From: DASWJZ01 sp963805325
GTDB taxonomy: Bacteria > Pseudomonadota > Alphaproteobacteria > Rhizobiales > Afifellaceae
DNA: 64,000 nt
Assembly: GCA_963805325.1 (NCBI GenBank)
Contig: CAWDTS010000011.1
Location: 1 to 64,000 of the forward strand
Direction of reading: 5' to 3'
Made by a program: the position numbers and the translations under genes
Shown: one piece after another, positions 1-9,495 of the stretch
Layout of the letters: each line of letters begins with the position of its first letter
Position numbering within the stretch: the first letter of the stretch is position 1
Notes under the pieces: model-generated
Told to the model about the DNA's origin: nothing
What the model saw: only the letters and a program-made list of their open reading frames with translations
Database searches by the model: none

Positions 1-74
1 AACCCGAAGCGTAAGCGAGGGACGGGTTTCTACAGAATCACGAACTCGATTCTGCCTCGCTTACGCTTCGGGTT
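1..74. repeat. 20-bp perfect inverted repeat (planctomycete-type hairpin)
   Basis: The first 20 bases (aacccgaagcgtaagcgagg) are repeated exactly as their reverse complement at 55-74, with a 34-base spacer. The arms would form a strong hairpin. From memory, repeats with this GAAGCGTAAGCGAGG core are scattered through many planctomycete genomes; this is recollection, not a search. It sits just upstream of the symporter gene and supports a planctomycetal origin for the left end. Confidence 0.8.
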
Positions 75-138
75 ACTTTTTCAACGGGCTGTTAGACAAC
101 GGATGGTCGGTTTGTCCGTGCACAGGCTTTCTAGGGAC

Positions 139-160
139 GGACGGATTGGGAAATCCGTCC
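139..160. repeat. 9-bp inverted repeat upstream of symporter
   Basis: GGACGGATT at 139-147 is followed by its exact reverse complement AATCCGTCC at 152-160, with a 4-base loop. The flanking CTAGG and CCTAC extend the symmetry loosely. It lies 16 bases before the proposed GTG start of the next gene, so it may be a dispersed extragenic repeat or could affect that gene's expression. Confidence 0.65.
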
Positions 161-176
161 TACGACAAGGCGGGCC

Positions 177-1110
177 GTGTTTGAGAACTTCGAAACTTAC
201 GACTACTACGTCACGGCCAGTCTGTGCGTGCTCGCCATGCTGGGGATGGGGACGACGCTCTCGACCGCCGAATTTCGCGACGTGGCACGACGGCCGCGTT
301 GCTTGCTTCTGGTGCTGACCGTTCAGTTGGTTGCCGCTCCTCTGCTGGCCATCGGTCTGGCGCGTGCCTTCGATCAGCCGATGGCGGTAGCGATCGGCAT
401 GTTGGTGGTGACGGCCTTGCCGGGCGGTTTGTTCTCGAACATGTTCGCGCTGCTGTCGCGGAGCCTGGTCGCCCTGTCGATCTCGGCCACTGCCGTCTGC
501 ACGCTCGGCTCGCTGGCGACGACGACGCTTGTGCTGAAAACGTTCGGCTCCGCGCATATTGCCGGCCCATATCTCGATGCCGCTCACGGCGATCGTCGTC
601 GAGATCGTCTTTGGTCTGCTATTGCCGCTGACGGTCGGCATGCTGATCCGCCGTGCTCGGCCCCGGCACGCCCGCTGGATCGGACGATGGGCGTTGCGGG
701 GGGCGACGGCCCTGTTGGTGTTCTATGTCGTCGCCTCGTTTCAGAGCGGACGGATTGATCTGGCCTCGTTCGGCTGGCGGACGCATGCCGCCATCATCCT
801 GCTGGACGTGTTGCAGATCGTCGCGTGCGTGCTGCTGTCGTGGCCGTTTCGGGTCACGACGCTGGAGTCGTTCACCTGTCAACTCGAAGTGGTCGTCCGC
901 AACACGCATCTGGGCCTGTTGCTCAGTTCGTCGCTGTTTGCCGCCCGTGGCGACTGGGAGACGAGGGCGACTGTCGTCTTCGTGCTGCTTTACTACGGCG
1001 GCGCATCGTTGGTGACGGGCGTGGTGATGACGGTCCTCCGCCGCATCGAACTGCGAGTGATGGGCGACCGCTGCAAAGCCCCGCCCCCGCCCGAACTTCA
1101 GGGCTGGTGA
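177..1110 (+). CDS. Bile acid:sodium symporter (BASS) family transporter, frameshifted
   Basis: This is a polytopic membrane protein of about 310 residues, the usual BASS size. The N-terminal half (177 to about 567) starts MFENFETYDYY and contains LGMGTTLSTAEF, typical of the first BASS helices, followed by ALPGGLFSNMFALLSR. The C-terminal half (about 567-1110) carries the remaining helices and NTHLGLLLSSSLF. The halves lie in different frames, so one indel near 565-573 is needed. The start is GTG at 177. BASS proteins couple import of organic anions to sodium; the substrate cannot be told. The gene belongs to the planctomycete-like segment. Confidence 0.75.
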
Positions 1111-1340
1111 CCGCACCCGAAGGCAATTTCGCTGCGCGAATTCTAGTTTGTACGCAGCTTGTGACGGTTCTTCCGGTTGTGCAGACCACTCAGGTAGGGG
1201 AAAGCGTGAATCTTCCGGCTCCGCCGACATTGAGTCTGACACTGCTGTAGTTTCGGCGAAGATAGGCACACTCACGTCGAAATGCGGCCATCTGCGGAGC
1301 AATGGGATGCCCTCGTCACTCCCCTCGTGACGTGGCTGCG

Positions 1341-2567
1341 ATGTGGCCGTCGCAGTTTCACCTCCACGAAAGAGAGACATGGCACGAGATGATCGACCAG
1401 TTTCGCATTCCGCACCGGCGGCCGGATCCGTCCAAGGGGCTACCAACCGGAGCGTGCCCCGCGAAGCTGAACCGCGACGGGGAACCGCAAACCGGCGAGG
1501 ATCTCCACGCCTTCGCCTATCAGTACGGCGAGCAATACGATTCGTATCTGGCCACCGAACCCGGCCGCGAACTGTTCTGGTCGAGCGGCGAACGGGGACT
1601 GATCTCGTTCACTCCGCATTCGCCGCCATGTGCTCGTGGCCGGCGGGCTCATCGCTCCCGCAGGAACACAAACTGCCGACTCCTTGAGGAGTTTCTCGAT
1701 CACACCGAGCGGCTTCCGCTGGCGGCCCGTCTTCTACTGCATCAAGAGGAGGACCTGCCGATCTTTCGCGACGTCGGATTCCGCGTCACCAAGCTGGGCG
1801 AAGATGCGATCGTCGATCTGGGCGACTGCACATTCGGCGGCAAGCCGTACGAATGGGTCCGCCGGCAGGCCAACTACTGCAGCGAAACGGACTGGTCGCG
1901 AGCGAAGCCGGTCCAGGACTGCAATCTGCCGAAGAATGGGACGCCACGCTGGCCGAAGTTCTCGAGATTTGTCGCGACTCGCTGGCCGACAAACCGCAGT
2001 CGCAGGAACTGGAGTTCTTCGACGGACGCATCGGCGAACACGAACTGGGACTGCGGCGACTGTTTGTCGCCCGCAGTGAGAAGGCGCGGACGGATCGAAG
2101 GCTTCGTCGTCTGCAATCCGATGCGGGGAGGCCGAGCTGGTCGACGGAGATCTATCGTCATCGGTCGGACGGCGTTCGCGGGACGGTGCCATTTCTGTTT
2201 CATCATCTGATGCTGCACTGCAGGACGAAGGGCGTCGAGCAGGTGAACCTGTGCATCGTGCCCGGCCGCAACTGCCGGACGCCGATGCCGGGAGACAACC
2301 CGCTCGATCCGTCGGGCCTTGCGGATGGCGGAGAACGTACTTTCAGTTGGTGTTCGACATGTCAGGGAGTGGATCACTTCAAGAGTCGGTTTCGCCCGCA
2401 GGTACGAAAGCCGCTACATCTGTACGCCCCCCAAACCGTCCATGGGGGCGTTCGTCGCCTTCCTGCGGACGTTCGGCGTCTTCCGACTCGACGGGGTCAA
2501 AACCAGACGCATGCTGTGGAACAAACTCCGCGGAAAGTCGGGCAAAGGGTCCACGGACGACAACTGA
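1341..2567 (+). CDS. DUF2156 domain protein (MprF C-terminal-like acyltransferase fold), multiply frameshifted
   Basis: About 400 residues can be pieced together across at least six frame changes. Recognisable pieces in order are YDSYLATEPGRELFW, VLVAGGLIAP, DVGFRVTKLGEDAIVDLGD, YEWVRRQANYC, FFDGRIGEHELGLRRLFVA, GRIEGFVVCNPMRGG, EIYRHRSDGVRGTVPFLFH, VEQVNLCIVPG, HFKSRFRP and YESRYICTPPKPSMGAF. They match the DUF2156 family, the soluble GNAT-like domain that in MprF transfers aminoacyl groups to phosphatidylglycerol. No membrane part is visible, so this is a stand-alone domain whose substrate is unknown. The start is uncertain (ATG at 1341 or 1389). The frame changes look like sequencing errors. 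Confidence 0.65.
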
Positions 2568-2768
2568 CTCCGCCCCGGTCCCTCAGCCTGATTCGTCGCC
2601 AAGGCTCCGATCGGTCCCTCTCCCCCGTGGGGGGAGGGGACAGCCTTCAATCGCAGCGCCGAAGGAAGGACGAGGGAGAGAGCGCCGCAGACGATGCCAA
2701 TGACCATCGACTCATGGTGCCAGTCCAATCAGCATTGCGACCCGCCCCATCTCTCCTATGATCCGGGT

Positions 2769-3514
2769 ATGACCCCGCCCGTATCCGTCCATCTGTTGCC
2801 ACGACTCATCGAACCGGGTTGCCTTGTCGGCGGCCTCACTGTCGTCATCGACATTCTTCGGGCGTCGACAACCATCGTTCATGCACTCGCACACGGGGCG
2901 ACGTCGGTGCGACCTTCGAGTCGATCGACGAGGCAAGAGCGGCCGCCGAGTTGCTGCCTCGCGAGACAATCCTGCTCGGAGGGGAGCGCGGCGGCGAACG
3001 GATCGAGGGCTTCGATCTGGGCAACTCGCCGCTCGCGTACACGCCGGATCGTCGTCGCCGGCAAGACGATCGTTTTCACCACGACGAACGGCACGAAGGC
3101 CCTGCGACTGTGCGAGTCGGCAAGCCGCGTGTTGATCGGCGCGTTCGTGAACCGGGCCGCCCTGTGCGTGTCCTGCGGGAAGATAATCGCCCGGTCCATC
3201 TGGTCTGTGCCGGCACCGACGGTCAGCTCACGGCCGAGGACATTCTCTTCGCCGGCGCGGTCGCGGCCGACCTGTGTCCGGTCTCCACCGACGTACAAAC
3301 GCAGATGGCGATCGACTACCATCGCGTTCGATCGGCCGACGAGGCGACGTTTCGCGAGACGATCCGCAAGAGCCGCGGCGGGCAGAATCTGCTCCGCCTC
3401 GGCATGGACGCCGACATCGAACGAGCCTCCCAATGCGACCTGTTCGACCTCGTCCCCGAATGGCATGCGACCACAAATCAGATCGTCGCCGCCGGTGCCG
3501 GGGGTGTGATATGA
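2769..3514 (+). CDS. comB: 2-phosphosulfolactate phosphatase (ComB), frameshifted
   Basis: The protein is about 248 residues, the normal ComB length. Conserved pieces are VVIDILRASTTIVHAL near the N-terminus (the RAS/T metal-binding region), TFESIDEARAAAELL, GGERGGERIEGFDLGNSP, GKTIVFTTTNGTKAL, and AEDILFAGAVAADL near the C-terminus. ComB hydrolyses 2-phosphosulfolactate to sulfolactate; homologues are widespread outside methanogens, often with unknown substrate. Frame changes near 2912, 3045 and 3187 must be corrected. The ATG at 2769 directly precedes the conserved start. Confidence 0.8.
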
Positions 3515-3568
3515 TGCACCTCACGACCATGCTCTCTCATGGAATCTCGAACGTTCTGGAGTGCTGCC

Positions 3569-3988
3569 ATGAGCGTCCTTGAGCAACCAGACTACACTGC
3601 CGAAGACCTGCTGACAATGCCCGACGGCGATCGATATGAACTCGTGAATCGTGAACTGCGGGAGCTGCATATGAGCCAGAAATCGAGTTGGATCGCGGGC
3701 GAAATTCTGAGGCTACTTGGGAACTTCGTGGTCAGTACCAGGCTCGGCTGGGTGTTTCCCGAGGGCACCAGTTTTCAGTGTTTCTCCTGGGATCCTCAGA
3801 TGGTCCGTAAGGCGGACGTCTCCTTCATTGCCACAGATCGTTTGCCCGGACGGCCCGACCAATGCTGGGCATATGCCGATCATCCCTGACCTGGTCGTCG
3901 AAGTCGTTTCTCCGCACGATAAAGCTTATGAACTGGACTCCAAGGTCGCGGACTATCAAGAGGCCGGGGTACCGACAGTCTCGGTGGT
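3569..3988 (+). CDS. Uma2 family (DUF820) restriction-endonuclease-fold protein, truncated at the join
   Basis: The ATG at 3569 begins MSVLEQPDYTAEDLLTMPDG, followed by RYELVNRELREL and, after an indel near 3875, IPDLVVEVVSPHDKAYELDSKVADY and EAGVPTV. This is the Uma2 layout (start motif, D-YELV, D-x-VVEV-SP catalytic block). About 140 residues are present out of the usual 185-200. The missing C-terminus would normally begin with a VWVV segment, and the sequence switches to an NnrS protein exactly there. Uma2 proteins are abundant in cyanobacteria and planctomycetes; their function is poorly known. Confidence 0.75.
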
Positions 3989-4015
3989 GCGGCAACGGAG
4001 ACCGACGGGACTTTC
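3975..4015. other. Probable chimeric junction between two genomes
   Basis: On the left the Uma2 reading (up to GVPTV, about 3985) is planctomycete-like. On the right, from about 4005, an NnrS protein is entered in mid-domain (DFPLALAAAVWREIVAG) without its N-terminal half. Neither gene has its natural end, and there is no transposase, integrase, tRNA or repeat at the join. This is what a mis-assembly looks like; a real recombination event cannot be excluded. Confidence 0.7.
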
Positions 4016-4857
4016 CGCTTGCGCTCGCCGCGGCGGTGTGGCGCGAGATCGTCGCGGGGCGCAATTTTCGCAATATGCCGATCGCTGCGCTCCTTACGCT
4101 CTTCGCGATGGCCAACCTTCTCGACCATGCCGGTGCTCAAGTCGCAGTTCTCGATGGCGTCGGCATCCGCCTGGCGCTCGGCGTCGCGGCGTTGATGATC
4201 GCCTTGGTGGGCGGGCGCGTGACGCCGAGCTTCACCCGCAACTGGATGGCGCGGGCCGGGCTCGCGCCGCTTCCGGCGCCGATGGATCATTTCGATCGCG
4301 CCGCGCTCGCCGTGACGGCGGTCGCGCTTCTCACGTGGATCGCCGCGCCCGAAGCGCTACGCCACGGGAGCGGGCCTCGCCACCGGTGGCGCGCTCCTTT
4401 TCGCGCGCCTTCTCCGCTGGCGCGGCTATCGCGCTCTTCGCGAGCCGATGGTGCTGATCCTGCATCTGGGTTATCTCTGGCTTGCGCTCGCGCTGCTCCT
4501 CCTCGGCTTTGCGACGCTCCTGCCGGCACTCGTCTCGGCGAGCAGCGCCATCCATGCGCTGACCGCCGGCGCGGTCGGCACCATGACGCTTGCCGTGATG
4601 ACCCGGGCGAGCAGCGGCCACACCGGCCGTCCTATCGTCGCCGACGCCGCAACCGTCGCAATCTACGCCCTCGTGACGGTCGGCGCGCTATTCCGCGTCG
4701 CCGCGCCGTTTCTCGGCGATCTCTATACGCCTGCTTTGCTCGCGGGCGGCATGGCGTGGTCGGCCGCTTTCGGGCTCTTCGCGCTCGCCTACGGTCCGAT
4801 GCTCGCTGACGCGCCGCGCCGCCGCCTGAGCCTTGCACCGGCGCCCGCCGCGCTTAG
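4003..4857 (+). CDS. NnrS family membrane protein, 5'-truncated and frameshifted
   Basis: NnrS proteins are haem- and copper-containing inner-membrane proteins linked to nitric oxide stress and denitrification, about 390 residues long with 10-12 helices. Here about 280 C-terminal residues remain: NMPIAALLTLFAMANLLDH, ALGVAALMIALVGGRVTPSF-TRNW, then after an indel near 4357 LHLGYLWLALALLLLGF, SASSAIHALTAGAVGTM and MTRASSGHTGRP. The last block (SAIHALTAGA, MTRASSGHTGR) is the family signature. The 5' part is lost at the join near 3990. The 3' end is uncertain because the frame is open beyond the expected stop. Confidence 0.75.
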
Positions 4858-4901
4858 CTCTAGGGGGCGGTTAGCCGCGCGCCCACTACCGGAGCATCCT
4901 C

Positions 4902-5237
4902 ATGTCCGAAGCCGCTCTCGATCCGAATTTCGACGTTCTCTCTGCCGCCGAGCGCTGGCGCGGGGAAGGGCGCGACGTGGCGCTCGCCACGGTCGTTGAG
5001 ACCTGGGGCTCGGCCCCGCGCCCGGTCGGCAGCCACCTCGTCGTCGATGGGGAGGGAAATTTCGAGGGCTCCGTCTCCGGCGGCTGCGTCGAGGGCGCGG
5101 TCGTCGGCGAGGCGCTCGACGTTATCGGCTCCGGCAAGCCGAGAATGCTCGAATTCGGCGTCGCCGACGAGACCGCTTGGCGCGTCGGCCTCTCCTGCGG
5201 CGGCAGGATCAGTGTTTTCGTCGAAAAGGTTAGCTGA
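4902..5237 (+). CDS. XdhC/CoxI family protein, N-terminal domain only
   Basis: This is an intact 111-residue protein consisting only of the XdhC_CoxI domain: TWGSAPRPVGSHLVV, GSVSGGCVEGAVVGEAL and WRVGLSCGGRISVFVE. XdhC proteins bind molybdenum cofactor and mediate its sulfuration and insertion into xanthine dehydrogenase or CO-dehydrogenase-type enzymes. The Rossmann-type C-terminal domain is encoded separately at 5910-6608, and a MoeA-MobA-like fusion follows, so these genes probably form a Mo-hydroxylase maturation set. No Mo-hydroxylase subunits lie in the window. Confidence 0.88.
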   Translation: MSEAALDPNFDVLSAAERWRGEGRDVALATVVETWGSAPRPVGSHLVVDGEGNFEGSVSGGCVEGAVVGEALDVIGSGKPRMLEFGVADETAWRVGLSCGGRISVFVEKVS

Positions 5238-5259
5238 AACCGGCCGCGAAAGAAGCCCA

Positions 5260-5742
5260 CTACGGAAACATGCGCTCCGGCGCGCGGATTTTTCCCGCGT
5301 TGCCGAGTTCGATCATGTAGCCGAAGTCCTTCACCGTATCGAGATAGTAGTGCTCGTCCTCGTCGATCTTGCCCTGCTGGATCACGGGGTAGCCGCGCCT
5401 CGCGTAGTCCGCGACCGCCTTCGCGCAGTCTGAATAATAGAGCTTCACGTGGTGGAAGCCCTCGCCGTGCTTCTCCAGGTGCTCGTCGTAGATCGAGTAG
5501 CCGGAGATCGGCTGCATCAGCTCGACCTGGCAGCCGAGCCCTTCGCCCATCGGCGTGACTGCGATCCAGCACGTATGGTTCGCCGGCTTGCCGCGATAGA
5601 TGTAGTTCTGGATCTTGCCCGGCTCGAACTTGTAGATGTGCCAGGGCGCGATGTTGCAGGTCTCCGCGTGCCGCTTCATCGTTGCGTCCAGATCCCGCAC
5701 CACATAGGCGACCTGGATCACCCCGCCTTCCTTCATCTGCAT
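5260..5742 (-). CDS. VOC family (glyoxalase/dioxygenase fold) protein
   Basis: This is an intact 160-residue protein with the beta-alpha-beta-beta-beta repeat of VOC enzymes: VIQVAYVVRDLDATMKRHAE at the start, then CQVELMQPISGYSIYDE, EGFHHVKLYYSD and YYLDTVKDFGYMIELGN. Candidate metal ligands are the His in GFHHVK and the Glu in MIELGN and VELMQP. The substrate is unknown. It lies antisense between the two XdhC-type genes and is divergent from the second. The ATG is the first in frame after MQMKEGG. Confidence 0.85.
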   Translation of the reverse strand: MQMKEGGVIQVAYVVRDLDATMKRHAETCNIAPWHIYKFEPGKIQNYIYRGKPANHTCWIAVTPMGEGLGCQVELMQPISGYSIYDEHLEKHGEGFHHVKLYYSDCAKAVADYARRGYPVIQQGKIDEDEHYYLDTVKDFGYMIELGNAGKIRAPERMFP

Positions 5743-5909
5743 CGCATCCTCCCGGGTTTGTTCGTTGTTTGGTTGCGAAGCATGCGGCCGTGCGCGCGGA
5801 GCGGCAAGGGACCGGCGCGCGATTGCGGCGTGCCGGTCTCCCGGCGGTAGCGAAAACCCGGCGCGGGGTCTATTTAGAGACCGTGAATCCGGACGGGAAT
5901 GGCGGTTCG

Positions 5910-6608
5910 ATGCAGCTCGACATCCTGAAGGCCCTCAACGAGGCGCGGCTCGCGCGCCGCGCCGCGATCCTCGTCACCGACACGGCGACCGGCGAGGAGC
6001 GCCTCGTCTCCGGCGAGGCGGCCGGCAGCGACCCGCTCGCGGCGGAGCTTCAGAAGCGCCTTCGCTCCGGCCGGTCCGGCATGCTGGAGGACGGCCGCAC
6101 CTTCCTCACCGTGAGCGTGCCGCCGCCGCGGCTCGTCGTGATCGGCGCCGTCCATATCAGCCAGGCGCTGGCGCCGATGGCGCGGCTCGCCGGCTTCGAC
6201 GTGACCATCATCGACCCGCGCACCGCGTTCGCGACGCCGGAGCGCTTCCCCGACGTGGCGCTTCTCGCCGAGTGGCCGGAGGAGGCGCTGAAGGCCGTGC
6301 CGCTCGACGCCTTCACCGGCGCTCGTCGCGCTCACCCACGATCCGAAGATCGACGATCACCGATCCTCGCGGCGCTTTCCGCCGAGTGCTTCTATGTCGG
6401 CGCGCTCGGCAGCCGGAAGACGCACGGCAAGCGCGTCGAGCGGCTGGCGGGAGAGGGCGCCTCGCCCGCGAGCCTGGAGCGCATCCATGCGCCGATCGGC
6501 GTCGATATCGGCGCGCAGTCGCCGGCCGAGATCGCCGTTGCTATCCTGGCGGAGGTGATCGCCGCGCTTCGCCGCGGGCGGTCGACGGCGGAGCGGATCG
6601 CCGCCTGA
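5910..6608 (+). CDS. XdhC family protein with C-terminal Rossmann domain
   Basis: About 232 residues. An N-terminal region (MQLDILKALNEARLARRAA) leads to PRLVVIGAVHISQALAPMA, the nucleotide-binding beta-alpha-beta of XdhC_C, then VTIIDPRTAFATPERFPD and ECFYVGALGSRKTHGKRVE, and ends with APIGVDIGAQSPAEIAVAI, a family hallmark. Two compensating indels near 6318 and 6352 scramble about 12 residues; the alternative frame there reads ALVALTHDPKIDD as expected. It complements the short XdhC at 4902-5237 and is followed after 7 bases by the Mo-cofactor fusion gene. Confidence 0.85.
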   Translation: MQLDILKALNEARLARRAAILVTDTATGEERLVSGEAAGSDPLAAELQKRLRSGRSGMLEDGRTFLTVSVPPPRLVVIGAVHISQALAPMARLAGFDVTIIDPRTAFATPERFPDVALLAEWPEEALKAVPLDAFTGARRAHPRSEDRRSPILAALSAECFYVGALGSRKTHGKRVERLAGEGASPASLERIHAPIGVDIGAQSPAEIAVAILAEVIAALRRGRSTAERIAA

Positions 6609-6615
6609 TCACGCG

Positions 6616-8231
6616 ATGAAGCTTCGGACCGGTTCCGCTTGCCGAGGCCGAGGGCGCGATCGCCGCGCACTCGATCCGCCACGCTCCGGCGTCGTCAAGA
6701 AGGGCACGCGGCTGACGGCCGAGATCGTCGCGCGGCTCCGCGCCGAGGGCGTCGGCGAGGTCGTCGCCGCGCGGCTCGAGCCCGGCGACGTGCACGAGGA
6801 CGACGCGGCGCGCCGCGTCGCCGAGGCGCTGCGCGGCGAACAACGTCCGCCTCGACGAGGCCGGCACCGGCCGCTGCAATCTCTACGCGGAGGAGGCCGG
6901 GCTTCTCGTCGTCGATCGCGCCAGCGTCGATGCGCTGAACCGTCTCGATCCGGGCCTGACCGTCGCGACGCTTCCCGCCTTCGCGCCGGTCGAGGCCGGC
7001 CGCATGGTCGCGACGGTGAAGATCATCCCCTTCGCGCTTCCCGGCGCCGCCGTCGATGGCGCGGCGGCGCGTGCCGCGAAGCGCCGGTGCTTTCGGTCGC
7101 GCCGTGGAAGGGGCTGAAGGTCGGCCTCGCCGCCACGATGCTTCCCGGCCTGAAACCCTCCGTGATGGACAAGACGCGGCGCATCCTTGAGGAGCGGCTG
7201 AAGCGCCGCGCGGCGCCTCGCTGATCGGCGAGGAGCGCGTGCCGCACGAAGCCGCGGCGCTCGCCGAGGCGCTCGCGAAGCTGAGCGAAGAGGGCGCGGA
7301 GCTGCTGATCGCCTTCGGCGCGTCGGCGATCACCGACCGCGCCGACGTGATCCCCGCCGCGATCGAGGCGGCCGGCGGCACGCGTTCGCCATTTCGGCAT
7401 GCCGGTCGATCCCGGCAATCTGCTCCTCGTCGGCGAGCTTGACGGCCGGCCGGTGCTCGGCGCGCCGGGCTGCGCGCGCTCGCCGGCGGAGAACGGCTTC
7501 GACTGGGTGCTGAAGCGCATCCTCGCCGGCCTTGAAGTCAGCGAGAGCGACATCACCGGCATGGGCGTCGGCGGCCTCCTGATGGAGATCGTCTCGCGCC
7601 CGCAGCCGCGCGAGCCTGCCGCCGAGCCGAGGCGGGCGTCGCCGCGATCATCCTTGCCGCCGGCCAGTCGCGCCGCATGGGCGGGCCGAACAAGCTCCTC
7701 GCGCGCTTCGACGGCGAGCCGCTCGTCCGCCGCATCGCGCGCGACAGGCGCTCGCCTCGAAGGCCGGGCCCGTCATCGTCGTCACCGGCCACCGCGCCGA
7801 GGAGATCGGCGGCCGCGCTCGACGGGCTCGACGTCCGCGTCGTCCACAATCCCGACTTCGCCGACGGTCTCGCGACCTCGCTCAAGGCGGGCCTTGCCGC
7901 CGTGCCGGAGAGCGCAGCGGCGCGCTGGTGCTCCTCGCCGACATGCCCGGCATCGACCGCCGAATCATGGACCGGCTGATCGACGCGTTCCGCGCCAGGC
8001 CGGCGCCGGCGATCGTGCTTCCGACCGTCGCCGGCAAGCGCGGCAACCCGGTGCTGTGGGCGCGCGCCTTCTTCCCCGAACTGATGAGCGGTGAGCGGCG
8101 ACACCGGGGCGCGTCACATTATCGCGCGCCACGAGGAGGCGGTGGAACGGGTCGAAATCGGAGCAGCCGCTGCCGTCGACGTGGACACGCCCGAGGCGAT
8201 GGCCGAGGCCGGCGGCGTTCTCGTCGACTAG
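6616..8231 (+). CDS. Molybdopterin-binding (MoeA-like) / MobA-like nucleotidyltransferase fusion, frameshifted
   Basis: About 535 residues over eight or more frame changes. The first part (to about 7630) resembles a MoeA/MoaB molybdopterin-binding protein: SGVVKKGTRLTAEIVARL, ATVKIIPFALPG, GLKVGLAATMLPGLKPSVMDK, then ELLIAFGASAITDRADVIP and GMPVDPGNLLLVGE. The second part is a MobA/MocA-like nucleotidyltransferase: AAIILAAGQSRRMGGPNKLL (P-loop-like signature), VVHNPDFADGLATSLKAGL, VLLADMPGIDR and KRGNPVLWAR. Such fusions are common beside xdhC in Hyphomicrobiales and probably prepare cytosine-type molybdenum cofactor. The first indel falls just after the ATG. Confidence 0.82.
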
Positions 8232-8368
8232 AAAATGGGCAGGCGCGATCTGTCAGCACTCTCCGGCCGGAGGCTGCTAACGCACTGTAATCATTTGTTA
8301 ATCGTAGGGGTCGCACGCTATCCTTCCCATTGGAATCGCGAGCTGTGCTGCCAAAGAAGGGGAAGAGA

Positions 8369-8652
8369 ATGCGTGAGCTCGACTTTCGCACCGTGTTCAT
8401 GAGCGATCGGGCCGGCTACGGCCTCGCCACGGCGAACATCCTCTACCACATGCCGGAGCGGCCGAAGCTCCTGCAGACCTTCGTCTGGCAGTTCTACGAC
8501 GTGGCGCCGGACTATCCGCGCCTGATCAAGTTCCTGGACTTCTGGATGGCCGAGATCGACGGCATCATCCATTCCGTCGAGGTGGCGCACAGGCAGCTCG
8601 CCAGGCCGCGGCCGAGGTTCGCCACGCCCGCTTCCACGGGCAGCTGCACTAG
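8369..8652 (+). CDS. usg: Usg family protein
   Basis: A small protein of about 94 residues. It reads MRELDF, then GYGLATANILYHMPERPKL, QTFVWQFYDVAPDYPRL, FLDFWMAEIDGIIHSVEV and AHRQLARP. This matches the Usg family, short proteins of unknown function in alphaproteobacteria, named for a position upstream of trp genes. An indel near 8613 shifts the last 13 codons; in the corrected frame the protein ends in FHGQLH with TAG at 8650. No trp gene is adjacent here. Confidence 0.8.
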
Positions 8653-8735
8653 GCTGCGCCACGCGCCAGGGCAGGCGTGGGCTGCCGCGAGTGTCATCGA
8701 GACGCAGCCGGCAACGATCGCTGAGAACCGCGTCG

Positions 8736-9469
8736 ATGCGGCTGACGGCGGAGCACGTGGCGCGGGTCGCGCGCGCGTGATCGACGATCCTCCGGCCTGC
8801 CGCCGGGCATGACGCCTGACTCCCGAGGCCGAGCACGCAGGCCGCGATCGCACGAGATGCTGCGCCGGCCGAGCCGAGCGGCGAGGCATCTGGCTCTTCG
8901 CCTACGGCTCGCTGATCTGGAAGCCGGCCTGCGAATTCGTCGAACAGCCGGACCGGCGTGATGCGCGGCTGGCACCGCTCGTTCTGCCTCGGCTGGGACC
9001 GCTGGTTCCGCGGCTCTCCGGAGCAGCCCGGGCTGATGCTCTCGCTCGATCGCGGCGGGCAGTGCAAGGGCGTCGCCTATCCGCTTGCCGCCCGACGCCA
9101 TCGAGGAGAACATGCTCAAGCCTCTTCGACCGCGAGCTGCGCTTCCGACCGGCGGCGCACATGGCCGCGCTGGGTGAAGGTCGGACGACGGAGCGGGCCG
9201 CTCCGCGCGATCGCCTTCGTCATCGACCGCAAGGGCGGGCGCTATGTCGGCGGCCTTTCCGACGAGCAGGTCGCCGACGCGCTCGCGCGGCCGGTCGGGC
9301 ATCGCGGCTCGATGGCGGAATATCTGCACAACACGGTCGCAGCACCTTGAGGAGGTCGGCCTGCGCGACCGCCATCTCTGGCGGCTGCAGGAGATGGTGG
9401 CGGAGCGCATCGAGGCGGCGCACGCCACCGCCGAAGGCCGGCGCGAAAGCCTTCGCCCGCACGGACTGA
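8736..9469 (+). CDS. chaC: ChaC-type gamma-glutamylcyclotransferase, frameshifted
   Basis: About 240 residues. ChaC enzymes cleave glutathione to 5-oxoproline and Cys-Gly. After MRLTAEHVARVARA the key motif WLFAYGSLIWKPACEF appears (substrate-binding YGSL), followed by MRGWHRSFCLGWDRWFRG, PGLMLSLDRGGQCKGVAY, AIAFVIDRKGGRYVGGLSDE and HLEEVGLRDRHLWRLQEMV. At least six indels break the reading between 8778 and 9455. The ATG at 8736 fits the family start; the TGA at 9467 is the likely end. Confidence 0.8.
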
Positions 9470-9495
9470 GGAAGGCCGGACGCTCTCGCCTCTGC

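Noticed and set aside
1111..1340. Gap between the symporter and the DUF2156 gene
   Set aside because: It contains a loose AATTTCGC/GCGAATT inverted repeat and stop-rich frames; I see no gene or clear regulatory element.
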